A stretch of DNA of 64,000 nt from positions 26,268,242 to 26,332,241 of the forward strand of contig JAQNBH010000010.1 in assembly GCA_028752905.1 (NCBI GenBank), in the 5' to 3' direction. The position numbers and the translations under genes are program-made. The notes beneath the pieces were generated by a model. It ran no database searches. It saw only the letters and a list, made by a program, of their open reading frames with translations, and was not told where the DNA came from. Source of the DNA: Cladorhizidae sp. MBARI D1340-BT2. Taxonomy: Eukaryota; Porifera; Demospongiae; Poecilosclerida; Cladorhizidae. This document shows, one piece after another, positions 34,880-46,391 of the stretch; within the stretch, counting starts at the first letter, position 1, and every line of letters begins with the position of its first letter.

Positions 34880-35480
34880 AGTTATGTACAGCTGCGAGCA
34901 TCACCTGCGATGGGAACGAATTTAAATTAGGTCAGAACCCACACTTTAAGAAGCTACCAAAATGACCTTCCCCTGAAATATGAGCTTTGTTGCTTTCCCC
35001 AATTAGCATTTTTGGGAGTCACCATTTTGAAAGGTGAGATACACCAGTGTCAAGAGTGCTATGCATTCCTCATAGGTCCAAGTTGGAATGCACAAACTAA
35101 CAAGAACGCCTTCGTAGACCTCAAACCCATACAGTGTACTTCACCACCATGGCATAATTACCTCCAGTCCAGGAAGGCAGACAGCTTATTGCAGTCAGCA
35201 TGAGCAGAAGCTGTGTATATATACGTATTTGAAGTAGGCGGAGCTACAATTACCTATAACTAGGCTGGCTTCTTTTACAGACCTAACCTGCGGCGGGATT
35301 AGCAGCCAAGTGACTTTCAAGGTAGGGGGGCGTGATGGCTGCTGAATACCGTAATGACTTCTCGAGTGTCTTTTGGTGGTGAGCTACATAGAAGCCATAA
35401 TGGAGGCAGATAGGGTGACCCTTTCACGATCGTTTTTGTCAGACAGACAAGTGTGTGAATATATAATATAATATATACAC
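34880..35480. other. No gene recognised
   Basis: Includes a short TATATACGTAT patch and unremarkable unique sequence. It is presumably intron or 3' flank of the minus-strand exon at 35823-35481. Confidence 0.45.
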
Positions 35481-35823
35481 TGTCTCTCAGGTCAAGTTCT
35501 TTGCCATGCTTCCCTCGTATGGTGCGGGTTATAGCTTTGTGTGCTGCACGGACACAGCTGGCTTGGTCTTCAGTGTACCACTGATGTGCTTCATGTTGAT
35601 CGGCTAAAATAGGGTCTGGTAAAGGATCACTCTGACTTGGCTGCCATTTGCTACTGCGCCCACCTCTATGGACATCTACGCCTTGCTTGCTGCCCAGGGG
35701 TCTCCTGTTCTCTCCTGCCTGACGCGTCCGCTCATTCTCTTGTTGAGTGGAACCCATTTGACCTTCTCCTTGGCTCGCCTCGTTTCTCTCCGACTGGAAG
35801 AGTTGGAGTGTGGATAAGATCTG
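35481..35823 (-). CDS. Strong exon candidate of an unrecognised gene
   Basis: Minus strand. A long pyrimidine tract and cacacacag acceptor precede the block, and a GTGTAT donor follows (phase 1 out). About 114 codons are open: a polar, Gln/Glu/Arg-rich first part (FQSERNEASQGEGQMGSTQQ), a Ser/Pro part (WQPSQSDPLPDPILADQ), and a more structured end (HQWYTEDQASCVRAAHKAIT, then IRGKHGKELDLRD). Composition is non-repetitive and codon use looks coding. An internal ATG at 35757 would leave 92 codons to the donor if this were a first exon. No family recognised, and neighbouring exons were not identified. It is divergent from the SPPL2-like gene, 4 kb away. Confidence 0.5.
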
Positions 35824-35829
35824 CTGTGT

Positions 35830-36316
35830 GTGAGAGGAGAGCCAGAGAGAGGAAAGAGAGAGAGTTTCAAAAGGAAGCCATTATGATAAATCCTCAGACC
35901 CTGTGAACAACAGGATGCAACATGAATGGGTGTGGCAATGGGTGTGGCCATGAGAAGAGGGCAGGGTGAATTAAGCAATCCAGTCAATCCAATTAGAGCA
36001 GACATGGTCTAGAGGAGTTCCCAGACTTGTACTTTACAACCTGCTACTCTATGCTGCTATGGTAACGACCACAAAGGGTGCTTTTACTGGAAAAGCAAAC
36101 ACCATCTGTGTGATCTCAAGATGGTAGGAGCGTCGGTTGCTCCACCTGCAGATTCAAGTGAAAAGTGGCCCAGAAGCTCCAAATTTTACCACTTTCTTGG
36201 AATGCTCTTTACTCAATTTTCTGCTGCTGCCTTCTCACACAGATCATACCACAGGTTCCTCCTCCGGTGAAAGTCACAATTGCTTGTTCCCCAGGATAAA
36301 AAGAAGAAAATAGCTC
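35830..36316. other. No gene recognised
   Basis: Purine-rich at its left edge (the complement of the acceptor tract of the minus-strand exon); otherwise nothing seen. Confidence 0.5.
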
Positions 36317-37890
36317 GCATGCCAGAGTTATGCAAGCCACAGAGTCAGTCCTAGTGGTGTGCTCTTTTATGAGTATGCCAGAGTTATGCAAGCCACAGAG
36401 TCAGTCCTAATGGTGTGCTCTTATGAGTATGCCAGAGTTATGCAAGCCACAGAGTCAGTCCTAATGGTGTGCTCTTTTATGAGTATGCCAGAGTTATGCA
36501 AGCCACAGAGATGTGCTCTTTTATGAGTATGCCAGAGTTATGCAAGCCACAGAGTCAGTCCTAATGGTGTGCTCTTTTATGAGTATGCCAGAGTTATGCA
36601 AGCCACAGAGTCAGTCCTAATGGTGTGCTCTTTTATGAGTATGCCAGAGTTATGCAAGCCACAGTCAGTCCTAATGGTGTGCTCTTTTATGAGTATGCCA
36701 GAGTTATGCAAGCCACAGAGTCAGTCCTAATGGTGTGCTCTTTTATGAGTATGCCAGAGTTATGCAAGCCACAGAGGTGTGCTCTTTTATGAGTATGCCA
36801 GAGTTATGCAAGCCACAGAGTCAGTCCTAATGGTGTGCTCTTTTATGAGTATGCCAGAGTTATGCAAGCCACAGAGTCAGTCCTAATGGTGTGCTCTTTT
36901 ATGAGTATGCCAGAGTTATGCAAGCCACAGTCAGTCCTAATGGTGTGCTCTTTTATGAGTATGCCAGAGTTATGCAAGCCACAGAGTCGGTCCTAATGGT
37001 GTGCTCTTTTATGAGTATGCCAGAGTTATGCAAGCCACAGAGTCAGTCCTAATGGTGTGCTCTTTTATGAGTATGCCAGAGTTATGCAAGCCACAGAGTC
37101 AGTCCTAATGGTGTGCTCTTATGAGTATGCCAGAGTTATGCAAGCCACAGAGTCAGTCCTAATGGTGTGCTCTTTTATGAGTATGCCAGAGTTATGCAAG
37201 CCACAGAGTCAGTCCTAATGGTGTGCTCTTTTATGAGTATGCCAGAGTTATGCAAGCCACAGTCAGTCCTAATGGTGTGCTCTTTTATGAGTATGCCAGA
37301 GTTATGCAAGCCACAGAGTCAGTCCTAATGGTGTGCTCTTTTATGAGTATGCCAGAGTTATGCAAGCCACAGAGGTGTGCTCTTTTATGAGTATGCCAGA
37401 GTTATGCAAGCCACAGAGTCAGTCCTAATGGTGTGCTCTTTTATGAGTATGCCAGAGTTATGCAAGCCACAGAGTCAGTCCTAATGGTGTGCTCTTTTAT
37501 GAGTATGCCAGAGTTATGCAAGCCACAGTCAGTCCTAATGGTGTGCTCTTTTATGAGTATGCCAGAGTTATGCAAGCCACAGAGTCGGTCCTAATGGTGT
37601 GCTCTTTTATGAGTATGCCAGAGTTATGCAAGCCACAGAGTCAGTCCTAATGGTGTGCTCTTTTATGAGTATGCCAGAGTTATGCAAGCCACAGAGTCAG
37701 TCCTAATGGTGTGCTCTTATGAGTATGCCAGAGTTATGCAAGCCACAGAGTCAGTCCTAATGGTGTGCTCTTTTATGAGTATGCCAGAGTTATGCAAGCC
37801 ACAGAGTCAGTCCTAGTGGTGTGCTCTTTTATGAGTATGCCAGAGTTATGCAAGCCACAGAGTCAGTCTTAGTTATGTAAGTCACCCAGT
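36317..37890. repeat. 56-bp minisatellite with ~598-bp higher-order repeat
   Basis: About 28 units of GAGTATGCCAGAGTTATGCA, AGCCACAGAGTCAGTCCTAA, TGGTGTGCTCTTTTAT. Variant units recur at a fixed spacing: the deletion unit CACAGAGGTGTGC at 36770 and 37368, the G variant AGAGTCGG at 36983 and 37581, and the short CTCTTATGAG unit at 37113 and 37711. Each pair is 598 bp apart, showing a block duplication on top of unit duplication. Confidence 0.96.
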
Positions 37891-38715
37891 CCTAGTGGTG
37901 TCATCTAGGCAGCTGGGAAGGAATAAGTCATACCTTCCTTATTAGGAACACCTGGCAGCTGCCCTGCTGGAGAGCAATGAGGTGTGACTCACTTAGGCTA
38001 AAGAGTGGAGTCTATCTGTTCCCACTACATAAAAGGGGTTTGAATTAGGTCAGCTCTTTCATCATCCTATTGTTTGTGGTCAGCCCCTTTTTCTAATAAG
38101 GAGCTGAGAAATTCTTCACAGGGTCAGCCATCAAGTTAATGTGTGTACATACAGAACTCTGGCTTGATGAGCTGGTTTATGAAAATGATGATTTAACTCG
38201 CCCCCCCCCCCCCCTCCTGAAATCCATTCTCCCACCTCTATCACCTATGTACACTAACCTACAATTTTAGTATCACAAGAGAGCCCACAGATAGAGCGCT
38301 ATCGTTTTGAGTAGTGCAGACAAGGAGGTATTGCCTTAAAAAAACTGAGGCTATCACTTTGCCAGCAGCTATGTATGTATTTCAGGCGTGGTTGTACTTA
38401 TGTATACCTACAATTTTAGTCGAAAGAGCTCACAGATAAAGCTGTTGTTAAGAGCTGCACAGTAGAAGCTTAGGAGCTTAAACATCAGGATTGTAACTAG
38501 TGTGTGTGTGTGTGTGTGTGTGTCACCTCTGCTCAGAGTAAGATGTCTATATTGCATATCATTATTAAACACAAGTGTAGGACTGCCCCATTCTCCTAGG
38601 CCATCCTTGGTTGCCCTGGGACACTTGATCCCAGGATGTCGTGACCAGGCCTGGGGCTAGGGATATTCAGGGCTAAACTTTTATAACCAGGATCATGTTC
38701 TATGTAGGTAGGGGC
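37891..38715. other. No gene; simple repeats
   Basis: A poly-C run near 38201-38214, a GT run at about 38501-38522, and two related segments (ACAATTTTAGT...AGAGC...CACAGATA at 38265 and 38410) that faintly resemble family A fold-back arms. Confidence 0.6.
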
Positions 38716-39660
38716 TAGGCGTATTATAAGGAATGTATTCTAGGGCTAGGTGTATTATAGGGTCAGGGATGTATTCTAGGGCTAGGTGTATTATAGGGTC
38801 AGGGATGTATTCTAGAGCTAGGTGTATTATAGGGTCAGGGATGTATTCTAGAGCTAGGTGTATTATAGGGTCAGGGATGTATTCTAGGGCTAGGTGTATT
38901 ATAGGGTCAGGGATGTATTCTAGGGCTAGGTGTATTATAGGGTCAGGGATGTATTCTAGGGCTAGGTGTATTATAGGGTCAGGGATGTATTCTAGAGCTA
39001 GGTGTATTATAGGGTCAGGGATGTATTCTAGAGCTAGGTGTATTATAGGGTCAGGAATGTATTCTAGAGCTAGGTGTATTATAGGGTCAGGGATGTATTC
39101 TAGAGCTAGGTGTATTATAGGGTCAGGGATGTATTCTAGAGCTAGGTGTATTATAGGGTCAGGGATGTATTCTAGGGCTAGGTGTATTATAGGATCAGGG
39201 ATGTATTCTAGAGCTAGGTGTATTATAGGGTCAGGGCCCGTGTATTCTAGAGCTAGGTGTATTATAGGGTCAGGGATGTATTCTAGGGCTAGGTGTATTA
39301 TAGGGTCAGGGATGTATTCTAGAGCTAGGTGTATTATAGGGTCAGGGATGTATTCTAGAGCTAGGTGTATTGTAGGGTCAGGGATGTATTCTAGAGCTAG
39401 GTGTATTATAGGGTCAGGGATGTATTCTAGAGCTAGGTGTATTAGGGATGTATGTATTCTAGAGCTAGGTGTACAGGGATGTATTCTAGGGCTAGGTGTA
39501 TTATAGGGTCAGGGGTGTATTCTAGAGCTAGGTGTATTATAGGGTCAGGGATGTAGGTTCAGTTATGCATTCTAGGATTAGGGATATTCTAGGACTAGGG
39601 ATATTCTAAGGACAGGGGTCAGGTGTGTTTTAGGGTCAGTATTCTAGGGCTAAATGTCTT
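38716..39660. repeat. 36-bp minisatellite upstream of the SPPL2-like first exon
   Basis: About 22 units of GTATTCTAGAGCTAGGTGTA plus TTATAGGGTCAGGGAT, decaying into partial units by 39660. The period is 12 codons, giving a 257-residue frame (38733-39506) of MYSRARCIIGSG repeats, treated as spurious. It ends 140 bp before the first recognised SPPL2-like exon. Confidence 0.96.
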
Positions 39661-39800
39661 TTATTGTCTGAGCTGTATTATTCTACTAAAGGGTTAGGGA
39701 CATCTCAGGATGGTCCCAAGAGTTGTGTTGTTGAGTCATGCTATACATGTATAACTAGGCAGTATTGGGAGTCACTCTTTTGTAATGTCATTTTTACCAG

Positions 39801-40250
39801 ATGGGAACCTCTCGCTGCGACTATGCCTCCCTGGCACTGGCCACTGACGTCTCCCCCTCCCCCAACCAACAACCCACAAGCATCAACCACACCTTCTGCG
39901 CTATCTATAACCCACTATACGTCTCTCCACCCCGCCAAGACCACCCGACGTCCTTCCACACGGCAGTCTACCCCAGCAACGACAATCCTTCTTTCGACCC
40001 TCTCGGGTGTTTTCCGATCAACTCCAGCTATCATCTCAGTAACGTGACCCTGGTAGTGGGGCGGGGAAACTGTAGCTTCTACCAGAAGGCCGTCATTGCC
40101 GACGCTGCCGATGCAGCTCTGTTGGTGGTCGTATACAACCAGACCACAGTGGATGCTGCTCCCAGTCTCGAGCCGGAGGATGATAACGAGACATCGTCGA
40201 TTGGCATTCCTGTTATTTTTATTGGGAATGATAGTGGAGAGGAATTGAAG
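39801..40250 (+). CDS. SPPL2: SPPL2-like intramembrane protease, PA-domain exon
   Basis: SPPL2 proteases are aspartyl intramembrane proteases of lysosome, endosome and plasma membrane that cut type II membrane proteins. This 150-codon exon runs from a ttttaccag acceptor to a GTGAGG donor and encodes the lumenal protease-associated (PA) domain: HTFCAIYNPLYVSPP at its start, VVGRGNCSFYQKAVIADAA in the middle, and IGIPVIFIGNDSGEELK at the end, as in animal SPPL2. Several N-glycosylation sequons are present (NHT, NSS, NVT, NCS, NQT, NET, NDS). The ATG at 39801 follows the acceptor AG directly, so a signal-peptide exon probably lies upstream and was not found. Six exons give about 424 residues; GxGD and PAL motifs lie outside the window. 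Confidence 0.9.
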
Positions 40251-41329
40251 GTGAGGGGGAAGGGGTGGGGGGGGGGGAGGAGGGGAAAGTAGTGGGCGTG
40301 ACTGGACATTACAGATTACAAAAGACGGGGATACATACGGTGTGTAGGGATGAGAAGTACTTACAAGAAAGGAAGAGGGAAGAGTGAGGAGGGGAGAGGG
40401 ACTTGAGATTAAAATGGCTGGGAGATGAGGTGGGGTGACGAAAGGAAAGGACGTGGGAGATGGAGGGTGGAGGGGGGGGGGGGGGGGGGGGGGGGTTGGA
40501 GGAAGGAGCTGGAGATGGAGCTATATCACCTGATGACAAAGAGTGTGTTGTTGTTATCTTTCATCCATGGATGGGATGCTTTAGTCTAAACCGAGAGTAG
40601 TTTTAGTGTACTCTATTTCCCACACTGCCCTCTCTGCCTCGCTACAGAGTAACCCTCAGCTGGTTTACATTCACTATGGAGCTTATGGCATCACATGAAG
40701 CACTGGATATGTACATGTCTAATAGCCACCCTAGGAAGGCCCACTCAAAGCAAGTGGCTGGAAATGTTGAGTACAAGTATTGCAGTCAATAAAAAACCAA
40801 AAATAAGCAAAACTCTGGTACTGTCTTCTTTGAACTGTATCCATGGGCTGATAGTCGTCGTAGTAGAGATCTGTACAGTATGCACCCGCAATGGAAGTTA
40901 AAATGGGTAGTCTGTTTCTGATTTGTTATTAAGGTTTTTGCACACCGCACTCTTGAAGAGAGATAGCAGGGAAATGGAAAGTGCTGACTTTGAAGAGCCA
41001 CAGTCATTTACAATTTGTATGTACATCACAAGAAATAAAATGGAGTGGGTGGGTTGGGGTGGGTGGGTCATGGAGTGCAAGGCAGTCATGCAAAACAACA
41101 AACACATACACACACACAAGTTGGATCAACACTGCTATATTTCCTAGTGTGTGAGGGTGGGTGGCTGGAGTTGTAAAATTATATTCTGGTGTCGTTGAAT
41201 GAAGAATGTTAGTCTAGACTTACATGTACTGTGTCTAAGGTTGCATGGTTTTGTGCTGAGCTGTTTAGTTTGTACCAAGTCAGCATGACAGCTATCTCTG
41301 TGAGCTAGCCTAGTTGCAGGTTGGGCATT
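40251..41329. other. SPPL2 intron 1, left part: poly-G and unique sequence
   Basis: Holds a G-rich stretch with a run at 40472-40495. An exon-like piece after a cag at 40647 is short and lacks a donor. Confidence 0.7.
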
Positions 41330-41700
41330 GCTGCACTGAGAGGGATAATGGCTTTATAGCTGCTGTTGGACTGAGAGGCTAATTACTTTACTGGACTGAG
41401 AGGCTTATGACACTGCTGGACTGAGAGGCTAATGACTTTACTGGACTGAGAGGCTTATGACACTGCTGGACTACTGAGAGGCTAATGACTTTATAGCTAC
41501 TGCTGGACTGAGAGGCTAATGACTTTACTGGACTGAGAGGCTAATGACTTTATAGCTACTGCTGGACTGAGATGACTTTACTGGACTGAGAGGCTAATGA
41601 CTTGACAGCTACTGCTGGACTGAGAGGCTAATGACTTTACTGGACTGAGAGGCTAATGACTTGACAGCTACTGCTGACAGAGAGACTAATGATTTGTTAG
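41330..41700. repeat. Irregular ~25-35-bp minisatellite (SPPL2 intron 1)
   Basis: About a dozen units of GGACTGAGAGGCTAATGACT with alternating TTACT and TTATAGCTACTGCT linkers. Confidence 0.93.
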
Positions 41701-42375
41701 CCATTGTGTGTGCAGTGAAATGCCATCAAAAAAACCCAGTGCTATTTACATGTAGAGCAACAAAAGACTCTAACAGAGGAAACAGCTGAGATTACAATGC
41801 CTGAACAAATAAATGCAGTATTTCATGTAGAGCAGGTGGTCAACTGCCCTGGGATCTCCCCCATCCACCCTCCCCAAGAATTTTGAAAATGTTTTTTAGT
41901 CTTCATAATTATAATATAGCCACATTGTAGCTGTTCTTTCCTTCTGGTTGCCACATCAAGAGTAAGCCAAGAACGTGTGCAGCACATGCTCATTGTATTG
42001 TGTACAGTGTACTTGCAACATTGTCATAGCTATGAAGCGTCCATTGTACGTAGGCTGCTTCTGCTCTGCTCACCTTGTAGCCAATTTACTGCATATTCAT
42101 TTACTGCATATTCACCTTCAGTCCAAAATTTCCTCAGAATCAATCTCAGAAGGAAGGGGGGAGGGAGGGATTATCCTGGGAACTTCCCAATTGACAAACC
42201 AGCATAGATTGAATCCTCTTCCCTTTCCCCATACCCAAACATTCTGTACAAAACACTGCTATAGGTAGGTAAAGGGTAGACAGACCTACTGATGGACAAC
42301 TCGGATTTGTTTCACACATGCGATCACATTGGCAAGTATCACCGTATTACAGGAGATCTGTCCACAGTGTTACAC
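41701..42375. other. No gene recognised
   Basis: SPPL2 intron 1 sequence. Frames of 76-97 residues at 41975-42268 are open by chance in overlapping frames. Confidence 0.5.
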
Positions 42376-43210
42376 TTGGAACCTGCTCCAGCTGGTACCA
42401 GCTCTCAACACTGAGCACATCTACACTGGCACACTTGGAGCCAGCTGGACTCTCAACACTGAGCCTGTCTACACTGGCACACTTGGAACCTATTCCCAGC
42501 TGGTATCAGCTCTCAACACTGAGCCTGCCTACACTGGCACACTTGGAACCTGCTCCCAGCTGGTACCAGCTCTCAACACTGAGCCTGCCTATACTGGCAC
42601 ACTTGGAACCTGCTTGCTCTCAACACTGAGCCTGCCTACACTGGCACACTTGGAACCTGCTCCCAGCTGAGCCTGCCTACACTGGCACACTTGGAACCTG
42701 CTCCCAGTTGGTATCAGCTCTCAACACTGAGCCTGCCTACACTGGCACACTTGGAACCTGCTCCCAGTTGGTATCAGCTCTCAACACTGAGCCTGCCTAC
42801 ACTGGCACACTTGGAACCTGCTCCCAGTTGGTATCAGCTCTCAACACTGAGCCTGCCTACACTGGCACACTTGGAACCTGCTCCCAGCTGGTATCAGCTC
42901 TCAACACTGAGCCTGCCTATACTGGCACACTTGGAACCTGCTCCCAGCTGGTATCAGCTCTCAACACTGAGCCTGCCTACACTCGCACACTTGGAACCTG
43001 CTCCCAGCTGGTACCAGCTCTCAACACTGAGCCTGCCTACACTCGCACACTTGGAACCTGCTCCCAGCTGGTACCAGCTCTCAACACTGAGCCTGTCCAC
43101 ACTGGCACACTTTGGAACCTGCTCCCATCTGGAACCAGCTCTCAACACTGAGCCTGTCCACTTTGGAACCTGCTACCAGCTGGTACCAGCTCTGAACACT
43201 GAACTTTGGA
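42376..43210. repeat. 60-bp minisatellite (SPPL2 intron 1)
   Basis: About fourteen units of CTCAACACTGAGCCTGCCTA, CACTGGCACACTTGGAACCT, GCTCCCAGCTGGTATCAGCT. The period equals 20 codons, so frames up to 203 residues are open; not a gene. Outer units are truncated or rearranged, central units nearly identical. Confidence 0.96.
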
Positions 43211-43384
43211 CTTGCCACTACCAGTGGCATGAGAAGTGTCTAGCAGGTTCCAGTGCTCCACTGTGGATAATGGCTCTAGTGCTGTGTGTGGATTCCAAAT
43301 AAGTTACAAGCATCTCAAGCTCTTACACAATAACGTAAAAGTCTTTGTAATGGACTACTATAGCGGACAATGTCGGACAATGTC

Positions 43385-44395
43385 TCTAAATTTAAGGGGG
43401 GGGGGGGGGGGACAATGGCATTTAATTTATTTTTTGGTTACCACTTTATAGCTCCGTAGATTCCGTAAACTTCATGGTATGTACTTGATATATAGCTCAA
43501 AAGATAGGTCTCTCTGTGTGCTCTCTTTTGATACTAAATCATAGGTATAACTATAGCCAAGTTACTAGACCTAAAGTGGAGGGAACTTCAAAACCTGAAT
43601 CTGAATTGGCCGCAAAAAAAATCCAGATTGCATAGTGCTAAAGATTTGAAATTAGCTAGAGCAAGCGCTCTACTCTATAATGAGTGTTTTCATAGGCGCT
43701 AAAACGTAAGTACGTGGTCAAGCACGTGGGTGGAAAATGAGTTTTATGGATTATTAATGAAATTCATTTTCCACCCGCACGCTTGACTACGTACTTAGAT
43801 TTTAACGCCTAATGAAGACACTCATCGCTAGAGTTTTAGCCACGAACAATATATCACCAAAGTAATCAAACCAAAAAATGAGACTAGTCAGTGAATTGTG
43901 CCTCAGAAATCACCAGCTCCACTGCCTCTAGCCACTGGTGCTAATTTCAACTCTCTAGCACTTGGCAATCTGGAGATATTTATGCGGCCATTCAGGTTTT
44001 TGAGATTCCCTCCACTTGTGGCTCCCGTAACTTGGCTATAGTTATACTTATGAAAAATATTTTAGTATCAACAGAGAGCACAAAGAGAGACCTATCTTTT
44101 GAGCTATATATCAAGTCCATACCCATGAAGTTTACAGAATCTATGGAGGTAACCACAACAAAAAAAAACATGTGGGTCAGTCATCACCACAGTACTCGCT
44201 GACACGGGATGTCAAAGCTGTCTGGCGGGCCCATGACTCCTGACAGACCTACAGCTCAAGGAGACAGACCTCATCCCAGGGACACTCGTAATGAGCTCAG
44301 CATCCGGCAATAACCTACCCATCCTCGGAGTAGCGTTGCTGCGTATCACTCTCCCCCCAAAAATGCCATTGTCTCCCCTCAAGTCAAATCTTTGA
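43385..44395. mobile_element. Fold-back element, family A, copy 3, with retropepsin fragment
   Basis: The left end is TTTAAGGGGGG...GACAATGGCATTT with a poly-G expansion at 43396-43412, followed by the family A left arm. The right arm (to 44157) returns to GGTAACCACAAC, and the outer right end AAAATGCCATTGTCTCCCCT is at about 44360-44380. Between right arm and right end sits a foreign segment with a retroviral-type protease motif (44192-44352). Confidence 0.82.
44192..44352 (+). pseudogene. Retropepsin-like protease fragment of a retrotransposon
   Basis: Plus strand reads VLADTGCQSCLAGP, a stop, then LLTDLQLKETDLIPGTLVMS and NNLPILGVALLRITL. This is the active-site (DTG) and second (ILG) motif arrangement of LTR-retrotransposon proteases. 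It is only about 54 codons, lies within fold-back element copy 3, and carries one stop. Confidence 0.72.
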
Positions 44396-44911
44396 AAAGT
44401 AGTGGCTAAAAATCAAATGACCTCTGTCTGATCTTGCTAATTGTGCTAATCTCTCTTGGCGACCGCAAGGTTTCCTGTTTGGCTTCTCCCTAGACTTGCA
44501 GCAATATTGGCCATTGCAGCTGCCATTGCAGCTGCTGCTTGGCTTCTATCTCTGCACCAACAGAAAACAGAAACCTGCACTTCACTCCTGCCAGCGAGCT
44601 CTTGGCTGTCTGGCTCACAAAGCACTAGGCAAACAATGAACTTTGCACATAAACTAATTGGGTCCAGAATTTGTGGGATTAATCTTAAGTACATACAACC
44701 ATCCTGTAATATACTATGCACATATACTAATTGGGTCTAATGAGTGTGGGATTATTATATACAATACAGCCTTCGTGTAGTATACTAGACACATAACACA
44801 TAAGCAGGTATCTACACTATTAAGTGGCTCCTCTTCTGTAAGCACCTCCTTTCCAAGAGTTGATGTTTCTTCCATTGTAAACAGATTATAGATGGGATGT
44901 CTGTGTACACC
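44396..44911. other. No gene confirmed
   Basis: A 94-codon plus-strand frame (44456-44740) opens without ATG and has an Ala-rich hydrophobic patch; nothing supports it as a gene. Part of SPPL2 intron 1. Confidence 0.5.
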
Positions 44912-45352
44912 TCTCTCCAGGCTCTGCTCAGCAACAGTTCAACTTCTTTCTCCAGGCCCTGCTCAGCAACAGTTCAACTTCTCTCTCCAGGCTCTGCTCA
45001 GCAACAGTTCAACTTCTCTTTAGGCTCTGCTCAGCAACAGTTCAACTTCTCTCTCCAGGCTCTGCTCAGCAACAGTTCAACTTCTCTCTCCAGGCTCTGC
45101 TTAGCAACAGTTCAACTTCTCTCTCTCTGCTCAGCAACAGTTCAACTTCTCTCTCCAGGCTCTGCTCAGCAACAGTTCAACCTCTCTCTCCAGGCTCTGC
45201 TCAGCAACAGTTCAACTTCTCTCTCCAAGCTCTGCTTAGCAACAGTTCAACTTCTTTCTCCAGGCTCTGCTCAGCAACAGTTCAACTTCTCTCTCCAGGC
45301 TCTGCTCAACAACAGTTCAACTTCTCTCTCTCTGCTCAGCAACAGTTCAACT
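44912..45352. repeat. 35-bp minisatellite (SPPL2 intron 1)
   Basis: About twelve units of AGGCTCTGCTCAGCAACAGT plus TCAACTTCTCTCTCC. Because 35 is not divisible by three, the 157-residue frame cycles through three peptide readings. Confidence 0.95.
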
Positions 45353-45400
45353 TTTGACCACGCCTATTAGCTAGCCTGGTACTTGCGCCCGGCCGCACAT

Positions 45401-46359
45401 GGGGTCAAATACGTTGTCAAGTATTTAAATTAAAATACAAATGCTTTTTAATGTTGTCAATTGCGAATAAAAATACTCCAGAATATTAAATACAATACAA
45501 ATACTTTGCAAAGTATATAATTAAAATACAAATACTTTGCAAAGCAAATACAAATACTTTGCAAAGTCAAATACAAATACTCTGCAAAGTATATAATTCA
45601 AATATAAATACTTTGCAAATGAATTGGGTGAAATCTCTACTTGTATCTAACCACACTTGTAAGACAAATTGAAAGAAGAGCAGCAATGGTTTTATTGAAA
45701 ACAAACGGCCATGTTGGATTGCCGAGTTAGAGAAGAAAGGAAACGAGACTATCTGTGTGGACAGCTAACAGTTGAACAACCCTTTACCATTTAGAAATGG
45801 ACACCACTAGAATGCTGCTTACAATGCTATGATTTTAAATGGTAAAGGATCATCTAGCAGGTTGTGGTCTACATGGGTAGAGTCTTTCCTTTAAAAGGTC
45901 AACTCAATATAGCTGTTAAAAATTTTTTTAAACATTTTTTTGTGTGGTGAATTTCCACTTAACGCTAATCCTGAGAAGTGGGTCACTGGAGTCCATTAAT
46001 CTGATTGGCTTCTAATGGAAACTCAATATAATGACACATGAAGAACACTCTTGGTGTTTGGTGGTGACCAATGCAATTAGCAAACTCCCATTAGGAACAA
46101 TGTACAGAGGTAGTATAAAGCAATTGAGGATGTGTTTGAAATAACAATTTACTTTAATGAAATATTTAATTCTTTTCATCTTGAAGAGTTCAAATGCTAG
46201 CAAGTACACGTACAAATACTTTTATGAAGGTATTTAAATGCCACCCAACACAAATGCAAATTATGTTGATACTCAGCAACCGGTACCTATAGGAAAACCT
46301 ATAGGAAATTGGAGGTATTTAAATACCTCTAAACACAAATGCAAATGTATTTGACCCCC
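45401..46359. mobile_element. Candidate non-autonomous element with GGGGTCAAATAC ends
   Basis: The left end GGGGTCAAATACGTTGTCAA and right end GCAAATGTATTTGACCCC are inverted repeats. Both edges continue with repeated AAATACAAATGC/CTTTGCAAAGT motifs (45430-45620 and 46200-46350). The right end runs into a poly-C tract (46361-46391). No coding content seen. Confidence 0.6.
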
Positions 46360-46391
46360 TCACCCCCCCCCCCCCCCCCCCCCCCCCCCCC

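Noticed and set aside
36317..37890. CRISPR-like look of regularly spaced repeats
   Set aside because: Units are contiguous minisatellite copies with no unique spacers, and the context is eukaryotic.
38733..39506. 257-codon frame with a perfect 12-residue repeat, upstream of the SPPL2 exon
   Set aside because: The 36-bp period keeps any stop-free frame open; no conservation between frames or sign of a secreted repeat protein, and the frame ends in decayed units.
40647..40699. Exon-like piece after a cag acceptor (SNPQLVYIHYGAYGIT, then stop) between SPPL2 exons 1 and 2
   Set aside because: Exons 1 and 2 join directly in phase and match the family without a gap; this piece has no donor and ends in a stop.
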